This document shows, one piece after another, positions 23,304-25,453 of a DNA stretch of 25,453 bases. Position 1 is the first letter of the stretch; every line of letters starts with the position of its first letter. The notes beneath the pieces are model-generated. The model did no database searches and was not told the origin of the DNA. It was given only the letters and a program-made list of their open reading frames with translations. The position numbers were made by a program, and so were the translations under genes. The stretch is from JANXVY01 sp038329675 (GTDB lineage: Bacteria > Pseudomonadota > Alphaproteobacteria > Rhizobiales > Hyphomicrobiaceae): positions 1 through 25,453 of the forward strand of contig JBBQNE010000033.1 in assembly GCA_038329675.1 (NCBI GenBank), given 5' to 3'.

Positions 23304-23924
23304 ATGACTTCACTCCCGGCTACCACAGCTATGACCGAACGTTACACCGCCGTCGCGATTGCGCTTCACTGGGCGACTGCGGTTTCGATTGTCGGTTTGG
23401 TTGTCGCTGGCGTTTGGATGGTTAATGCCATCAAATCGCCAGACACAGCCACGCGCGCGGCGGCCTACGACACCTACCAACTTCACAAGTCGCTTGGCTT
23501 GACCGTGCTGGTTTTATCTATCGTGCGGCTGATCTGGCGATTGATTCACCGGGCCCCGCCGATGCCAGCTGGCATGACGCCGTTCCAACGGAAGGCTGCG
23601 CATGGCACGCATGTGCTTTTCTATGTTTTGATGATTGGGATGCCGCTGGCTGGTTGGGCGATGGTCTCGGCATCCAAGTTTGGCTTGCCAACGATCGTGT
23701 TCGGGCTGTTCGAGTGGCCGCATATTGGATGGGTTGAAAATCTTGCCGACAAGGACGCCGCTGAGACCGCTTTTAAAGCGGCTCACAAATACATGGGCTA
23801 TGGGTTGGCGGCTCTCCTCGCGCTACACGTTGGAGCCGCCCTGAAACACCACTTCGTCGACCGCGACGGTGTCCTGGCTCGTATGGTGCCGGGCCTTCGG
23901 GCGCGAGACACGCACCAAGTCTAA
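23304..23924 (+). CDS. Cytochrome b561 (CybB-type)
   Basis: The 206-residue protein has four membrane helices and histidines at the positions expected to bind two b hemes: His22 (ALHW), His61 (QLHKSLG), and the pairs in HGTHVLFYV (about 100-103) and HKYMGYGLAALLALHVG in the last helix. Bacterial b561 proteins pass electrons between quinol and periplasmic or superoxide-derived partners in the inner membrane. The insert between helices 3 and 4 (GLFEWPHIGWVENLADKDAA) is typical of this subfamily. The start is ATG at 23304 with GGAGA six bases upstream; an ATG nine codons later is possible. It is flanked by two YceI genes, 73 bases before and 41 after, so the three are likely one redox operon. 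Confidence 0.93.
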   Translation: MTSLPATTAMTERYTAVAIALHWATAVSIVGLVVAGVWMVNAIKSPDTATRAAAYDTYQLHKSLGLTVLVLSIVRLIWRLIHRAPPMPAGMTPFQRKAAHGTHVLFYVLMIGMPLAGWAMVSASKFGLPTIVFGLFEWPHIGWVENLADKDAAETAFKAAHKYMGYGLAALLALHVGAALKHHFVDRDGVLARMVPGLRARDTHQV

Positions 23925-23965
23925 ACATCGGCCTAAGCGTTGGCCATAGGACTGGACGCTGACAA

Positions 23966-24556
23966 ATGATCCAATCGCACTATTCCGCCGCTCGCGTTAT
24001 CGCACTTGCCCTCATTGTAATCCTCAGTTCGGTCCCGCTTTCGGCATCGTCAGCGTCCGCAACGACATGGACGGTCGTGCAAGGAGAAAGCTCGATTGGC
24101 TTTGCCGGGACCCATGCGGGCCGGGCATTCAAAGGCACGTTCGAGCGGTGGCAGGCCGACATTAAATTCGATCCGGCTGATCTTGCCACGGCAAAGGCTA
24201 AAGTCACTGTCGAGTTGGGCTCTGCAAAAACGGGCGATACGACCTATGATAAGACCCTGCCGACGATCGATTGGTTTAACATCGCAAAGACGCCAGCAGG
24301 TGTGTTTGAGACCTCGGCGTTCCGATCTGTGGGCGGCAATAAATTTGAGGCGGACGGCGACTTGGCCATCCGCGGCTTCAAAATCCCAGTGAAGTTTGCG
24401 TTTGAGTTCACCGCCAACGGCGATACCGGCAAGCTCGTTGGGAAAACGCAGATCAAGCGGCTCGATTTTGCTATCGGCAAAGGATCCGATGAGCCGGGCG
24501 AATGGGTCGCTCTCGACATTCCTGTCGTGGTTCAAGTCAGCTTGAAAAAAGCCTAA
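23966..24556 (+). CDS. Second YceI family periplasmic protein
   Basis: A signal peptide (ALALIVILSSVPLSASSASA) leads to a YceI domain that is clearly different from the one at 22610. It reads TWTVVQGESSIGFAGTHAGR, AFKGTFERWQADIKFDPADL, then TLPTIDWFNIAKTPAGVFET, a closing DEPGEWVALDIPVVVQV and a basic tail (LKKA). It has the shorter charged loop of the YceI type often paired with b561. The two YceI proteins may bind different isoprenoid ligands. The start is ATG at 23966; only a weak purine stretch lies upstream. It starts 41 bases after the cytochrome b561 stop. A hairpin follows directly after the stop. Confidence 0.94.
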   Translation: MIQSHYSAARVIALALIVILSSVPLSASSASATTWTVVQGESSIGFAGTHAGRAFKGTFERWQADIKFDPADLATAKAKVTVELGSAKTGDTTYDKTLPTIDWFNIAKTPAGVFETSAFRSVGGNKFEADGDLAIRGFKIPVKFAFEFTANGDTGKLVGKTQIKRLDFAIGKGSDEPGEWVALDIPVVVQVSLKKA

Positions 24557-24596
24557 GGTCGGACGGTGAGGATTTAACCACGTCTACCGTTCGACC
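24557..24596 (+). terminator. Hairpin after the second YceI gene, possible terminator
   Basis: GGTCGGACGGT (24557-24567) pairs with ACCGTTCGACC (24586-24596) over 11 positions with one G-U pair and an 18-base loop. It begins right after the stop codon. No strong T-run follows (GCTTAACG), so it may be a Rho-assisted end, an mRNA-stabilising hairpin, or a weak terminator. Confidence 0.4.
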
Positions 24597-24651
24597 GCTT
24601 AACGAGTGGTAGCGTCGTTGAATTTGGCACGAAGCATGACAGGAAATGCCC

Positions 24652-25453
24652 ATGCGCATTCTCCATGTCCTCAGGGCATCCGTTGGTGGTTTGTTTCGAC
24701 ACGTGCTCGATTTGTCGGCGGAACAATACCGTCTCAGCCACGACGTCGGCCTGGTCGTCGCAAACACGGACGACGCGCTCGCCCAAGCGCGACTTGACAG
24801 GGCGTTGCCGCTATTGACGCTTGGTATCCACCGCTTGGCCATCGGTCGGGCGCCCGGTCTCCAGGATGGAAAAGGGGTCCTGGCAGTTCGGCGGATCGTG
24901 CGGGCCTGTGAGCCTGATATCGTACACGGTCACGGAGCCAAGGGCGGGGCCTATGCTCGGCTTGCGGGATATGGTCGGCGGGCTCGGGTCTTTTACACGC
25001 CCCACGGCGGGACACTGCACTATCCAACTGGGACTGCCGTCGGCAGCATTTACCACGCCGCCGAGCGGCTTCTCGATCCGCTGACGGATGGCATCATTTT
25101 CGAAAGTTCGTTTGCGGCACGGACGTACCAGGACGTGATTGGAAGCGGCCAGGCGCCGCGCCGGGTCATCCACAACGGGCTACAACCATCGGATTTCATG
25201 CCTGTTGTGCCTGATAATGATGCGGCAGATATCCTGTTCGTTGGTGAGATGCGCCAACTCAAGGGTGTCGGCGTTTTGCTCCGGGCGATCGGACGTCTCA
25301 ATCGGGGCCGCGCTCAACCGATGACGGCTGTACTTGTCGGCGCAGGCCCCGACCAACCCCGTTTCGAGCAGCTATCGCGCGAACTCGGGTTATCAAATTG
25401 CGTGCGCTTTGCAGGCGCGATGCCCGCCAAGGACGCCTTTCGCTTGGGACGGG
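24652..25453 (+). CDS. GT4-family glycosyltransferase, N-terminal part (3' end outside window)
   Basis: The frame from ATG 24652 is open to the right edge, giving 267 residues of a protein usually about 350-400 long. The start has AGGAAA a few bases upstream. The N-terminal acceptor domain begins MRILHVLRASVGGLFRHVLD, followed by IVHGHGAKGGAYARLAG and the HGG stretch in FYTPHGGTLHYPTG with an ERLLDPLTDGIIFES helix. The donor domain starts at DILFVGEMRQLKGVGVLLRA with VLVGAGPDQPRFEQL. The EX7E motif should lie beyond the window. This arrangement resembles GT4 enzymes of exopolysaccharide or capsule assembly. It is unrelated in detail to the GT4 at 14824-15882. It may begin a polysaccharide gene cluster outside the window. 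Confidence 0.9.
   Translation, partial: MRILHVLRASVGGLFRHVLDLSAEQYRLSHDVGLVVANTDDALAQARLDRALPLLTLGIHRLAIGRAPGLQDGKGVLAVRRIVRACEPDIVHGHGAKGGAYARLAGYGRRARVFYTPHGGTLHYPTGTAVGSIYHAAERLLDPLTDGIIFESSFAARTYQDVIGSGQAPRRVIHNGLQPSDFMPVVPDNDAADILFVGEMRQLKGVGVLLRAIGRLNRGRAQPMTAVLVGAGPDQPRFEQLSRELGLSNCVRFAGAMPAKDAFRLGR

Noticed and set aside
1..25453. Search for CRISPR arrays, insertion sequences and prophage genes
   Set aside because: No regularly spaced repeats, transposase, integrase or phage-like proteins were seen.

Overview
The window looks like a chromosomal stretch of a GC-rich alphaproteobacterium, most likely in or near Hyphomicrobiales. The gene order ileS-lspA-lipoprotein, the thioredoxin/LON-domain/Trm112 trio, the ligase-associated Lhr-type helicase and several small exported proteins all fit that group. 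This placement comes from remembered gene order and protein style, not from a search. There is no phage, transposon, CRISPR array or rRNA here. One tRNA-Gly(GCC) gene is present.

Layout. 1-3763 (+): the 3' part of an Lhr-type DNA helicase, then a large exported protein of unknown function whose C-terminal half carries a possible His/Cys dyad, closed by a good intrinsic terminator. 3762-5848 (-): an operon-like run of CnoX/YbbN-type thioredoxin, LON substrate-binding domain protein and Trm112-like protein. 5849-6441: a gene-poor stretch with tRNA-Gly. 6442-8284 (-): an orphan ParA ATPase and an exported degenerate-repeat protein, the latter with its own terminator. 8670-16280 (-): seven co-oriented genes. 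In order of transcription they are a divergent pterin-synthase-like protein, a GT4 glycosyltransferase, a SAM methyltransferase, an unknown protein, IleS, LspA and a small lipoprotein. 16524-17029 (+): a decayed Uma2-family gene. 17057-17431 (-): a small exported helical protein. 17648-22388 (+): J-domain protein, MgtE magnesium channel, NodB-type polysaccharide deacetylase and a CorC/HlyC-like CBS membrane protein. 22610-24556 (+): YceI, cytochrome b561 and a second YceI. 24652-end (+): the 5' part of a GT4 glycosyltransferase that runs off the window.

How the genes work together. Most of the window is housekeeping: tRNA charging, lipoprotein maturation, protein-folding stress, Mg2+ uptake and membrane redox. 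The most unusual part is the minus-strand set at 13077-16280. There a tetrahydropterin-synthase-fold protein without the usual QueD catalytic residues is translationally coupled to a glycosyltransferase and followed by a methyltransferase and an unrecognised protein. This could be a small pathway that makes a modified, glycosylated metabolite. The second point of interest is the exported protein at 1501-3708, a candidate for an uncharacterised clan-CD-like (caspase/gingipain-fold) cysteine peptidase family. Both are hypotheses from reading the sequence.
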